Below are positions 1-7,005 of a DNA stretch of 64,000 nt, in pieces. Location: contig NZ_JBCDMW010000013.1 in NCBI RefSeq assembly GCF_038433155.1, positions 62,001 through 126,000 on the forward strand, given 5' to 3'. Origin of the DNA: Luteococcus sp038433155 (GTDB lineage Bacteria > Actinomycetota > Actinomycetes > Propionibacteriales > Propionibacteriaceae). Position 1 is the first letter of the stretch. Each line of letters begins with the position of its first letter. The notes under the pieces were generated by a model. That model ran no database searches and had not been told where the DNA came from. It saw nothing but the letters and a program-made list of their open reading frames with translations. The translations under genes and the position numbers were made by a program.

Positions 1-1
1 C

Positions 2-658
2 GGCGCCCCGAGCCCGCAGCCCGCCGCCACCCCGGCGCCGGACGCGTCGGACTGGAAGACTCTGTCCGGCAAGCTCGCAGCCCTGGAGATGTCGGCGCAG
101 CAGCACCACCGACAGGCCGCGCTGGCCGCCGCCGATGACCCCACCTGCCTGCTCTACGCCTCGTTGTCAGCATTCGCTGGGCTGAACGCCACCCCGGGCC
201 GGCCCGTCGTGGCGGGCGGCAGCGTACCGTCCGGGGTTGAAGTGGGCAGCCGGGCCGACGCGCTCGGGGTGCTGCTCAGCCGCTGGCGCGCCCTGGCGGA
301 GGGCCTCGAGATCGGCATCGGTCAGCTGCCGGACAAGGACCCGGCGCTGGCACCGGGCCGCCAGCGGTTGGTGGCGGTGTGGGCGGAGCGGGACCGGACG
401 GCCGCGCTACTGCGGCAGGCCAGGCAGGACGTTGCGCCGGCCGAGCTGAACTACCAGATGCCGGGCACGTTCACCTCACCGGCCGAAATCGGCAAGACCT
501 GGACGGCACTGGAGGCCGCGGTCTACGCGGCCTGGGCACGGTTGGCCGCGGCCTCGACGGGTGCCGAGCGGGCAACCGCCCTGGACGCCATGGCCGCTCA
601 GGCGGCCCGGGCCTACCCGGCGGGCAGCCCGGTGCCGTACTGGCCCGGCTGGGTCTAG
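2..658 (+). CDS. DUF4439 ferritin-like domain protein, 5' end missing
   Basis: The reading frame is open from base 2, so the gene starts before the window; 218 residues are visible. The first ~20 visible residues are a Pro/Ala/Ser-rich linker, as between a lipoprotein or signal anchor and a folded domain. The rest is an Ala-rich helical domain ending in a PYWPGWV-like tail, which resembles the actinobacterial DUF4439 family (ferritin-like bundle, function unknown). Such genes often sit near proS and rimP-nusA in actinobacteria, which fits proS at 2848-4608. The stop overlaps the convergent TSUP gene by 4 bp. The domain call is from memory of the family and is moderately sure; no metal-binding motif is obvious. 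Confidence 0.6.
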   Translation, partial: GAPSPQPAATPAPDASDWKTLSGKLAALEMSAQQHHRQAALAAADDPTCLLYASLSAFAGLNATPGRPVVAGGSVPSGVEVGSRADALGVLLSRWRALAEGLEIGIGQLPDKDPALAPGRQRLVAVWAERDRTAALLRQARQDVAPAELNYQMPGTFTSPAEIGKTWTALEAAVYAAWARLAAASTGAERATALDAMAAQAARAYPAGSPVPYWPGWV

Positions 659-1437
659 ACCAGCAACTGCAGGGTGTCCCAGGCCAACTTCATAACCAGG
701 GCGGAGATGACCAGCAGGAAGACCTTGCGGACGAAGGCATTGCCGCGGCGCACCGCCGTCCGCGCACCGAGCAGCCCGCCGGTCAGGTTGGCCGCGGCCA
801 TGCACAGCGCCACCGGCCACAGGATGCTGCCGTGCAGGACGAAGACGCTGATCGCGGCCAGGTTGGTGGTCAGGTTGGCCAGTTTGGTCAGCGTCGAGGC
901 CTCCAGGAAGCCGTAGCCCATCACCGAGACCAGGGCGATCACGAAGAAGGTGCCGGTGCCGGGGCCGATCAGCCCGTCGTAGACCCCGACGCCGCCGCCG
1001 ATCACCAGCAGACGGGCCAGGTGGCCGCGCCCGTCGTGTCGCAGTTTCTGCTGCAGACCCAGCTGCGGACGACGCACCGTGTAGCCGCCCACCACCAGGA
1101 TCACCACCAGCACCAGTGGGGTGAACCATTCGCGCGGCATGCGGTGGGCCAGGTTGGCGCCCGCCGTGGAGCCCAGCCATGCGGTGACCATCAGGGGCAG
1201 TGCGCTGCGCCAGTCCACCCGAACGGTGCGCAGGTAGGTGAGCGACGCCATCAGGGTGCCGGCGGCAGCGGGCACCTTGTTGGTGCCGGCGATGGTGGCC
1301 ACCGACGTGTCGGCGGGCAGCCCGATCAACAGGGCGGGTAGCTGGATCAGCCCTCCCCCGCCGACCACGGCATCCACCCAGCCCGCGATGAAGGCGGCCA
1401 GCATCAGGCCGATCAGGACGTGCGTCGCGAGGATCAT
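655..1437 (-). CDS. TSUP (TauE/SafE) family membrane permease
   Basis: A 260-residue polytopic membrane protein. The N-terminus has the family hallmark GWVDAVVGGGGLIQLPALL in the first repeat, followed by a TNKVPAAAGT segment and further hydrophobic helices arranged as two homologous halves. TSUP proteins move sulfite, sulfonates or other organic anions across the cytoplasmic membrane; the substrate here cannot be read from sequence. The ATG at 1435-1437 overlaps the end of vapC, and the 3' end overlaps the convergent DUF4439 gene by 4 bp. Length is normal for the family. Confidence 0.85.
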   Translation of the reverse strand: MILATHVLIGLMLAAFIAGWVDAVVGGGGLIQLPALLIGLPADTSVATIAGTNKVPAAAGTLMASLTYLRTVRVDWRSALPLMVTAWLGSTAGANLAHRMPREWFTPLVLVVILVVGGYTVRRPQLGLQQKLRHDGRGHLARLLVIGGGVGVYDGLIGPGTGTFFVIALVSVMGYGFLEASTLTKLANLTTNLAAISVFVLHGSILWPVALCMAAANLTGGLLGARTAVRRGNAFVRKVFLLVISALVMKLAWDTLQLLV

Positions 1438-1838
1438 CCGAGCAGGGCAATTCCCTCGGCCTCGGCGGCGGCGCGCATCTTCTCGTCACGAGTCGCGAGA
1501 GGACATCCGGTGACACTCGCCGCCCAGACATAGCTGGCATCGTAGGCCGTCAGGCCATGCTCCCGGGCCAACGGAAGCAATGCATAGGGCGACGGGTCCA
1601 ACTCCACCTGCTCCAGGGGGAGACCTTCCAACGCGACCAGCATCTCGGACAGTTGAGCCGTCGTGATGCGGCCACGCTTGACTGCCACCAACAGACCATT
1701 CAGCACCTCGAGTTGCCACAACGGCGTGACCAAGCCACCGTCGTGCAGCACCTCGTCAAGAACGACGTCCAATTCCTCGTCCGAGACCTCGTGCAGCAGC
1801 CAGGCCAGGGGCAGCGAAGCATCCAGCACGACGCTCAT
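1434..1838 (-). CDS. vapC: PIN-domain toxin, VapC family
   Basis: 134 residues with the PIN fold acidic set: Asp6 in VVLDAS, a Glu in WQLEVLN, and Asp residues in TAYDASYVW and LATRDEKM. PIN toxins are Mg-dependent ribonucleases that cleave tRNA or rRNA when freed from antitoxin. Its start overlaps the stop of the upstream Phd-type antitoxin by 4 bp (ATGA), the usual coupling for such pairs. Both genes lie between a permease and a HAD phosphatase with no mobile element visible. The target RNA cannot be inferred. Confidence 0.85.
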   Translation of the reverse strand: MSVVLDASLPLAWLLHEVSDEELDVVLDEVLHDGGLVTPLWQLEVLNGLLVAVKRGRITTAQLSEMLVALEGLPLEQVELDPSPYALLPLAREHGLTAYDASYVWAASVTGCPLATRDEKMRAAAEAEGIALLG

Positions 1839-2089
1839 CGGCGGCCTTCCTCAATGGCAGCCTTGATGTCGAACGTGGGGTCAGGCGGGATTGATGCCCG
1901 CAACCTCGCGAAGGCGGCCTTCACCTCCTCTGGGTCTCGCTTCCCACCCTTGATGGGTACCAGCTTGGCCACCGGGCGGCCGTGCTTGGTGATGGTGTAG
2001 CTGGCACCCGCCTCCACCTCGTCCAGGAGGCGGGGCAGATGGGTCTTGGCCTCGTAGCTGCCGATCTCGGCCCGCGCTGCAGTGGTCAT
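1835..2089 (-). CDS. vapB: Antitoxin, Phd/YefM type, partner of VapC
   Basis: 84 residues. The N-terminal half (IGSYEAKTHLPRLLDEVEAG ... TKHGRPVAKLVPI) matches the Phd/YefM DNA-binding fold. The C-terminal half, rich in charged residues and ending AAIEEGRR, would be the toxin-neutralising tail. It should bind VapC and autorepress the pair. There is no Shine-Dalgarno before the ATG; instead a -10-like TAGTCT sits six bases upstream, suggesting a leaderless mRNA. Confidence 0.85.
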   Translation of the reverse strand: MTTAARAEIGSYEAKTHLPRLLDEVEAGASYTITKHGRPVAKLVPIKGGKRDPEEVKAAFARLRASIPPDPTFDIKAAIEEGRR

Positions 2090-2093
2090 GTAT

Positions 2094-2124
2094 TCAGACT
2101 AGACTCAGACCAGTTTGGCGGCAA
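2094..2124 (-). promoter_or_regulatory. vapBC promoter with direct-repeat operator candidate
   Basis: On the minus strand TTGCCG (2119-2124) and TAGTCT (2096-2101) are 17 bp apart, and the start codon follows the -10 by six bases, the spacing of leaderless actinobacterial transcripts. A direct repeat TCAGAC-N5-TCAGAC (plus strand, 2094-2110, 11-bp period) covers the -10 and is a plausible antitoxin-binding site. Assigned by eye. Confidence 0.4.
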
Positions 2125-2128
2125 GGGT

Positions 2129-2809
2129 TCAGGGGGCCGAAGTCCAGCGACGCCAGGTGTCCACCAGCTCGTCGAAGCCCACGTCAGCCAGACCGTCGAC
2201 CCGCAGCGCGACGCCCGCCACCGACGCCGTGTCCTGGCCGGTCACCCCGACGGTGCAGCAGCCGGCCGTCACCGCCGCGGTCGCTCCTGTCACGGAGTCC
2301 TCGAAGGCAAGGCACCGGGCGGGGTCGACGCCCAGCAGCCGCGCCGCCTCCAGGTAGAGGTCCGGGGCGGGCTTGCTGCGCGCCACCTGGTCCTCCCCCA
2401 CCAAGTGGGCATAGGGCACCCGCCCCCAACCGGACAGGATCTCGCGCAGCAGCCAGGTCTCATTGGCGGAGACCAGCAAGTTGGGCACCCCGGCCTGCTC
2501 GGCCTGGGCCATCAGCTCCCGGACACCGGGCAGCACCACGGGCCCGTCGGCCAGGTACTCCTGGATGGCCAGGTCGCACAGCGCCTTGCGCACGGCTGCC
2601 CGGTCCCCCACCGGAACCCCGGCGGCCGCGTGGAGCCAGTCGATGGTGCCGTCCAGACTGGCGCCGGGTTTGCGGTCCAGCTCGACGCCGGACCGCGGGC
2701 CGCCGAGCTGCGCCAGCCAGCGCAGCTCAGCCCGCTCCCAGGAGCCCTCGGAATCAACCGTCGTGCCGTCAAAATCCCACAACAAGGCGGCAGGTAGGTC
2801 GGCGGTCAC
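2129..2809 (-). CDS. HAD-superfamily phosphatase
   Basis: 226 residues from a GTG at 2807-2809, chosen because AAGGAGGAAC lies directly upstream and the HAD motif I follows at once (LLWDFDGTTVDSEG). Motif II is LVSANE, motif III the Lys of ARSKPAPDLYLEAA, and motif IV the acidic FEDSVTGATAA. The spacing and cap size fit the beta-phosphoglucomutase/phosphoglycolate phosphatase branch, which dephosphorylates small sugar or organic phosphates. The substrate is unknown. It lies 38 bp downstream of proS on the same strand and may be cotranscribed with it. Confidence 0.85.
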   Translation of the reverse strand: MTADLPAALLWDFDGTTVDSEGSWERAELRWLAQLGGPRSGVELDRKPGASLDGTIDWLHAAAGVPVGDRAAVRKALCDLAIQEYLADGPVVLPGVRELMAQAEQAGVPNLLVSANETWLLREILSGWGRVPYAHLVGEDQVARSKPAPDLYLEAARLLGVDPARCLAFEDSVTGATAAVTAGCCTVGVTGQDTASVAGVALRVDGLADVGFDELVDTWRRWTSAP

Positions 2810-2847
2810 AGTTCCTCCTTGGTCCTGGGAGCGGTTCGTCTGCCGGC

Positions 2848-4608
2848 TCAGTGGCCGTGGATCTCCCTGAGCACCTCGGCCAGCGCATCCTCGACCGCCA
2901 CCGAGCGCTTCTCGCCACTCTTGCGGTCGCGGATCTCCACCAGGCCATTGGCCAGGTCCCGGCCCACCACTACGGCGGTGGGCATGCCCAGGATCTCCTG
3001 GTCGGCGAACTTCACGCCCGGGCTGGCCTTGCGGTCGTCGTAGAGCACCGCGACGCCGGCCTCGTCCAGCTCGGTGGCCAGCTTCTCGGCGGCGGCGAAG
3101 ATCTCCTCGCCCTTGCCGGTGGCGACGATCTCCACGTCGAAGGGCGCCAGGCCGCGGGGCCAGCACAGGCCCTTGTCATCGCAGGTTCCCTCGGCGACGG
3201 CCGCCACCGCGCGGGAGACGCCCACGCCATAGGAGCCCATAGTGACCGTCACCAGCTTGCCGTTCTGGTCCAGCACCTTCAGCCCCAGTGACTCGGCGTA
3301 CTTGCGGCCCAGCTGGAAGATGTGGCCCATCTCGATGCCGCGGGCCAGGGTCAGCGGCCCGGAACCGTCGGGTGCCGGATCACCCTCGCGCACCTCGGCG
3401 ACGTCGATCACGCCATCGGGAGTGAAGTCCCGCCCGCACACCAGATCGATCACGTGGTGGCCGGGCTCATTGGCGCCCGTCACCCAACGGGTTCCCGGCA
3501 CGACGCGCGGATCACACAGGTAGCGCACCTTGCTGACATTCTTCTCACCCAGCACCTCGGGGCCGATGTAGCCCTTCTTCAGGTTGGGGAAGTTCTCGAA
3601 GTCGGCGTCGGTGAAGTCCAGTACCTCGGCCGGCTCCATCGCGGCCTCCAGCCGTTTCTCGTCGACGGCGCGGTCACCGGGCAGGCCGATCGCCAGCGCC
3701 TCTTCCTTGCCGTCGGGATGGCGCAGCTTGAAGACCACATTCTTCAGGGTGTCGGCGCCGGTCCACTCCCGGTCTTCCCGCGGGAAGTCCCGGTTGAGCA
3801 GGGCAACCAGGGTCTCGATGGTCTCCGAGCCGGGGGTGTCCTCGACGTGTGCGGCGGGCACCTCGGCCCAGTCGACGGCCTCGGGGGCGGGGATCCGCAC
3901 GGCCTCCACATTGGCGGCATAGCCCCCGGGCGAACGGACGAAGGTGTCCTCACCATTGGGCGCGACGGCCAGGAATTCCTCGCTCTTGGAGCCGCCCATC
4001 GCACCAGCCATCGCCTGCACGATCACGTAGTCGAAGCCCAGCCGGTCGAAGATCTTGATGTAGGCCTCGCGGTGCTTCTGGTAGCTGGCCTCCAGCCCGG
4101 CGTCGTCGACGTCGAAGGAGTAGGAGTCCTTCATCACGAACTCGCGGCCACGCAGGATGCCGGCGCGGGGACGCGCCTCGTCGCGGTACTTGTTCTGGAT
4201 CTGGTAGAGGCTGAGCGGCAGATCCTTGTAGGAGCTGTAGAGGTCCTTGACCATGAGGGTGAACATCTCCTCATGGGTGGGGCCGAGCAGCAGGTCCGCG
4301 CCCTTGCGATCCTTGAGCCGGAAGAGGTTGTCGCCGTACTCGGTCCACCGGTTGGTCGACTCGTAGGGTTCCCGCGGCAGCAGCGCCGGGAAGTGCACCT
4401 CCTGCGCGCCGATGGCGTCCATCTCTTCCCGGACGATGGTCTCCACCTTGTGCAGCACCTTCAGACCCAGCGGCAGCCAGGAGTAGATGCCGGGCGCGAC
4501 CCGACGGATGTAGCCGGCACGCACCAGCCAGCGGTGGCTCGGCACCTCGGCGTCGGCGGGATCATCGCGCAGCGTGCGGACGAACAGGGAACTCAGACGA
4601 GTGATCAT
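2848..4608 (-). CDS. proS: Prolyl-tRNA synthetase, bacterial type
   Basis: 586 residues. Charges tRNA-Pro in the cytoplasm. It begins MITRLSSLFVRTLRDDPADAE. Class II motifs are visible: motif 2 around KYRDEARPRAGILRGREF and motif 3 near GSYGVGVSRAVAA. Between motifs 2 and 3 there is the INS editing domain (about residues 200-390) found in bacterial-type ProRS, and a C-terminal anticodon-binding domain. The ATG at 4608 is preferred over an upstream in-frame ATG at 4677 because AGGAAG precedes it and the extra 23 residues are basic and not family-like. The 250-bp leader carries an inverted repeat described separately. Confidence 0.97.
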   Translation of the reverse strand: MITRLSSLFVRTLRDDPADAEVPSHRWLVRAGYIRRVAPGIYSWLPLGLKVLHKVETIVREEMDAIGAQEVHFPALLPREPYESTNRWTEYGDNLFRLKDRKGADLLLGPTHEEMFTLMVKDLYSSYKDLPLSLYQIQNKYRDEARPRAGILRGREFVMKDSYSFDVDDAGLEASYQKHREAYIKIFDRLGFDYVIVQAMAGAMGGSKSEEFLAVAPNGEDTFVRSPGGYAANVEAVRIPAPEAVDWAEVPAAHVEDTPGSETIETLVALLNRDFPREDREWTGADTLKNVVFKLRHPDGKEEALAIGLPGDRAVDEKRLEAAMEPAEVLDFTDADFENFPNLKKGYIGPEVLGEKNVSKVRYLCDPRVVPGTRWVTGANEPGHHVIDLVCGRDFTPDGVIDVAEVREGDPAPDGSGPLTLARGIEMGHIFQLGRKYAESLGLKVLDQNGKLVTVTMGSYGVGVSRAVAAVAEGTCDDKGLCWPRGLAPFDVEIVATGKGEEIFAAAEKLATELDEAGVAVLYDDRKASPGVKFADQEILGMPTAVVVGRDLANGLVEIRDRKSGEKRSVAVEDALAEVLREIHGH

Positions 4609-4756
4609 GATCAACTTCCTGCACCGCGAGGAACGCCCTCGGCTGCCCTTCAGCCTGGCGTCGGAGTGCGCAGCCAAGACTAGCCGCCCGGACCGGCCGG
4701 GGTCGCGTGACTTTGATTTGCCAACTAGCCACCCAACCGGGCATCATGTTCTTGAG

Positions 4757-4806
4757 GCACCCGCGCGATAACCCCCGAGATCGCGCGGGTGCTTCCTGAA
4801 TTTTTT
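4757..4806 (+). terminator. Intrinsic-terminator-like hairpin with T-tract on the plus strand
   Basis: A perfect 13-bp inverted repeat (4757-4769 with 4780-4792, 10-nt loop) is followed on the plus strand by a short spacer and a run of T at about 4801-4806. No plus-strand gene precedes it. On the minus strand, where the flanking genes lie, no T-tract follows the stem, so it does not look like a terminator of the GNAT gene. The rest of 4609-4861 shows no gene or RNA I can recognise. Confidence 0.45.
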
Positions 4807-4861
4807 GAACACACGAAGTGATTGAGCGAAGAATTACCCGGCAGGGCGTCCGCTGGGCCGC

Positions 4862-5731
4862 TCAGTACAGCACGGTGGCGAAGCGTCCGATGGTGGCGAA
4901 ACCCACACGTTCGTACAGTTTGATGGCCGGCGTGTTGTAGTCATTGACGTACAGGCTGACCACCGGCCACCGCTCCCGGCAGAACCGCACCACGGCCGCC
5001 ATCGCCGGCCCGGACAGGCCCTGCCCACGCAATGCGGGGTCCATCCAGACCCCTTGGACCTGGCAGAACATCCCGGTGGCGCAGCCGACGTCGGACTTGA
5101 ACAGCACCCGGCCCTTCTCCAGGATCCCGAAGGCCCGGCCCTGCTGGATGGTGCGCCGGACATGGTTGCGATAGCTCCCGGTGGCCTCCAACGGGTTCAC
5201 CCCAACCTCCTCGGTGTACATCTTCACGGCGGCCTCGAAGTAGGCGTCGAAGTCCTTCATGGTGATCCGCTCCACCCGGGGATCCGCCGGGAGTTGGCTG
5301 TCCTCACTGATGGACATCAGCGGCTGCTCGGGCCGCAGGTCACGGACCTCGGACCACTGCCCCCCATAGCTCTGGCTCAGCCCCTCCCACAGCCGGATGG
5401 TCGGCTCGGCGACGCCCATGATGGACGCCGCCCGGCGCCGGGGCCCCAAGTAGCGGATGTAGGCCTGCAGCGCCTCGTCATCGGCATTGACCGGCACCAG
5501 ATTGGACCCGGCATGGCACAGACTGACCAACTGCCGGTCACGTTCGTAACCCACCACCTGACAGCCGAGCATGAAGGGATCGAGCCCGGCATTCTCCACC
5601 CGGGAGGCGACGAAGACATTCTCCAGCGGGCTGGCCATCAACAGGGCCATCACCTCGTCCAGGTCATCATTGCCCAGGATCCGCAGCGATCCAGCGGCGG
5701 CCTCCTGGCCGGTGGTCGGTTGCGCCACCAT
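4862..5731 (-). CDS. GNAT acetyltransferase with N-terminal DUF4081-like half
   Basis: 289 residues from the ATG at 5729-5731, 11 bp past the ispG stop. The C-terminal ~110 residues form a GNAT domain with the acetyl-CoA loop (DPALRGQGLSGPAMAAV) and a NDYNTPAIKLYERVGF motif. The N-terminal half resembles the DUF4081 domain joined to GNAT in actinobacteria. A homologous gene follows ispG in mycobacteria, so the linkage is conserved, but the substrate is unknown. An earlier in-frame start at 5809 would overlap ispG and has no better ribosome site. Confidence 0.8.
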   Translation of the reverse strand: MVAQPTTGQEAAAGSLRILGNDDLDEVMALLMASPLENVFVASRVENAGLDPFMLGCQVVGYERDRQLVSLCHAGSNLVPVNADDEALQAYIRYLGPRRRAASIMGVAEPTIRLWEGLSQSYGGQWSEVRDLRPEQPLMSISEDSQLPADPRVERITMKDFDAYFEAAVKMYTEEVGVNPLEATGSYRNHVRRTIQQGRAFGILEKGRVLFKSDVGCATGMFCQVQGVWMDPALRGQGLSGPAMAAVVRFCRERWPVVSLYVNDYNTPAIKLYERVGFATIGRFATVLY

Positions 5732-5741
5732 CCGCCGGAGC

Positions 5742-6884
5742 TCAGCTGACCTGGACCTGGGGCGAACCCACCTCGGCAATTTCTCCAGCAAGACGGTTGG
5801 CCTCCTCAATCAGGGTCTCGACGATCAGGTCCTCGGGCACGGTCTTGATCACCTCACCCTTCACGAAGATCTGGCCCTTGCCATTACCCGCGGCCACACC
5901 CAGATCCGCCTCCCGGGCCTCGCCGGGGCCGTTCACGACGCAGCCCATCACGGCCACCCGCAGCGGGGCCTCCATCCCCTCCAGCCCCTCGCTCACCTTG
6001 TCCGCCAGACCCCAGATGTCCACCTGGGCCCGGCCGCAGCCGGGGCAGCTGACCACGTCGAGCTTGCGCGGGCGCAGACCCAGCACCTCCAGCATCTTGG
6101 TGCCCACCTTGACCTCCTCTACGGGGTCCGCGGACAGCGAGACGCGAATGGTGTCACCAATCCCCTCCGCCAGCAGGATCGAGAAGGCGGCGGTGGACTT
6201 GATGGTGCCCTGGAAGGCGGGGCCGGCCTCGGTGACGCCCAGGTGCAGCGGGACATCGGTCTGCTGCGCCAGCAGCCGGTAGGTCTGCACCATGGTGACC
6301 GGGTCGTTGTGCTTCACGCTGATCTTGTAGTCGCGGAAGCCCACCTCCTCGAACAGGCTGGCCTCCCACAGCGCGGACTCCACCAGCGCCTCCGGGGTGG
6401 CCGAGCCGTACTTCGTCATCAGCCTCGGGTCCAGCGAACCGGCATTGACGCCGATCCGCAGGCTGACCCCAGCGTCGGTGGCGGCCTTGGCGATCTCCGC
6501 CACCTTGTCGTCGAACTTCTTGATGTTGCCCGGGTTCACCCGCACGGCCGCGCAGCCGGCGTCGATGGCGGCAAAGACGTACTTCGGCTGGAAGTGGATG
6601 TCGGCGATCACCGGGATGGCGGACTTCTTCGCGATGATCGGCAGCGCCTCGGCATCGTCCTGGCTGGGGCAGGCCACGCGCACGATGTCGCAGCCGGCGG
6701 CAGTGAGCTGCGCGATCTGTTGCAGCGTGCCGTTGATGTCGGTGGTCTTGGTGGTGGTCATGGACTGCACCGAGATCGGCGCCTCACTGCCCACCTGCAC
6801 CTTGCCGACGTGGATCTGGCGGGTCTTGCGGCGGGGCGAGAGCACGGGGTCGGGAAGCGCGGGCATACCAAGGGCAACGGTCAT
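5742..6884 (-). CDS. ispG: 4-hydroxy-3-methylbut-2-enyl diphosphate synthase (flavodoxin/ferredoxin)
   Basis: 380 residues. Converts MEcPP to HMBPP in the MEP isoprenoid pathway. The N-terminal TIM barrel shows VQSMTTTKTTDINGT and IPVIADIHF. The C-terminal 4Fe-4S domain has the cysteine motifs SCPGCGR and MGCVVNGPGEA. The ATG at 6882-6884 gives the normal family length and removes a Pro/Cys-rich upstream stretch with no family resemblance. dxr, an earlier step of the same pathway, lies 4.6 kb upstream, separated by a secreted nuclease and rseP. Confidence 0.97.
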   Translation of the reverse strand: MTVALGMPALPDPVLSPRRKTRQIHVGKVQVGSEAPISVQSMTTTKTTDINGTLQQIAQLTAAGCDIVRVACPSQDDAEALPIIAKKSAIPVIADIHFQPKYVFAAIDAGCAAVRVNPGNIKKFDDKVAEIAKAATDAGVSLRIGVNAGSLDPRLMTKYGSATPEALVESALWEASLFEEVGFRDYKISVKHNDPVTMVQTYRLLAQQTDVPLHLGVTEAGPAFQGTIKSTAAFSILLAEGIGDTIRVSLSADPVEEVKVGTKMLEVLGLRPRKLDVVSCPGCGRAQVDIWGLADKVSEGLEGMEAPLRVAVMGCVVNGPGEAREADLGVAAGNGKGQIFVKGEVIKTVPEDLIVETLIEEANRLAGEIAEVGSPQVQVS

Positions 6885-6949
6885 GATGCCAAGACTAATG
6901 GACGCCCCAGGTGGCGACGTGCTGGTCACACGTCGAGGCGGACACGGAA

Positions 6950-6984
6950 CTGCCCCGCACCTCCTGGCCGGAGGGGCGGGGCAG
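6950..6984 (-). terminator. Terminator hairpin of the secreted nuclease gene
   Basis: A strong GC-rich inverted repeat lies just past the 3' end of the nuclease gene: CTGCCCCG (6950-6957) pairs with CGGGGCAG (6977-6984) and an inner CCTCC pairs with GGAGG. There is no U-tract, which is common in actinobacteria. It separates the nuclease gene from ispG on the same strand. Confidence 0.6.
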
Positions 6985-7005
6985 CACCGGTTCACTGGCT
7001 CCGGA

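Noticed and set aside
1434..2089. VapBC as evidence of a larger mobile island
   Set aside because: Flanking genes are ordinary, no repeats or transposase, and base composition looks like the neighbours.
4609..4861. T-box or other riboswitch for proS
   Set aside because: No T-box sequence or specifier loop; the terminator-like stem faces the wrong strand.
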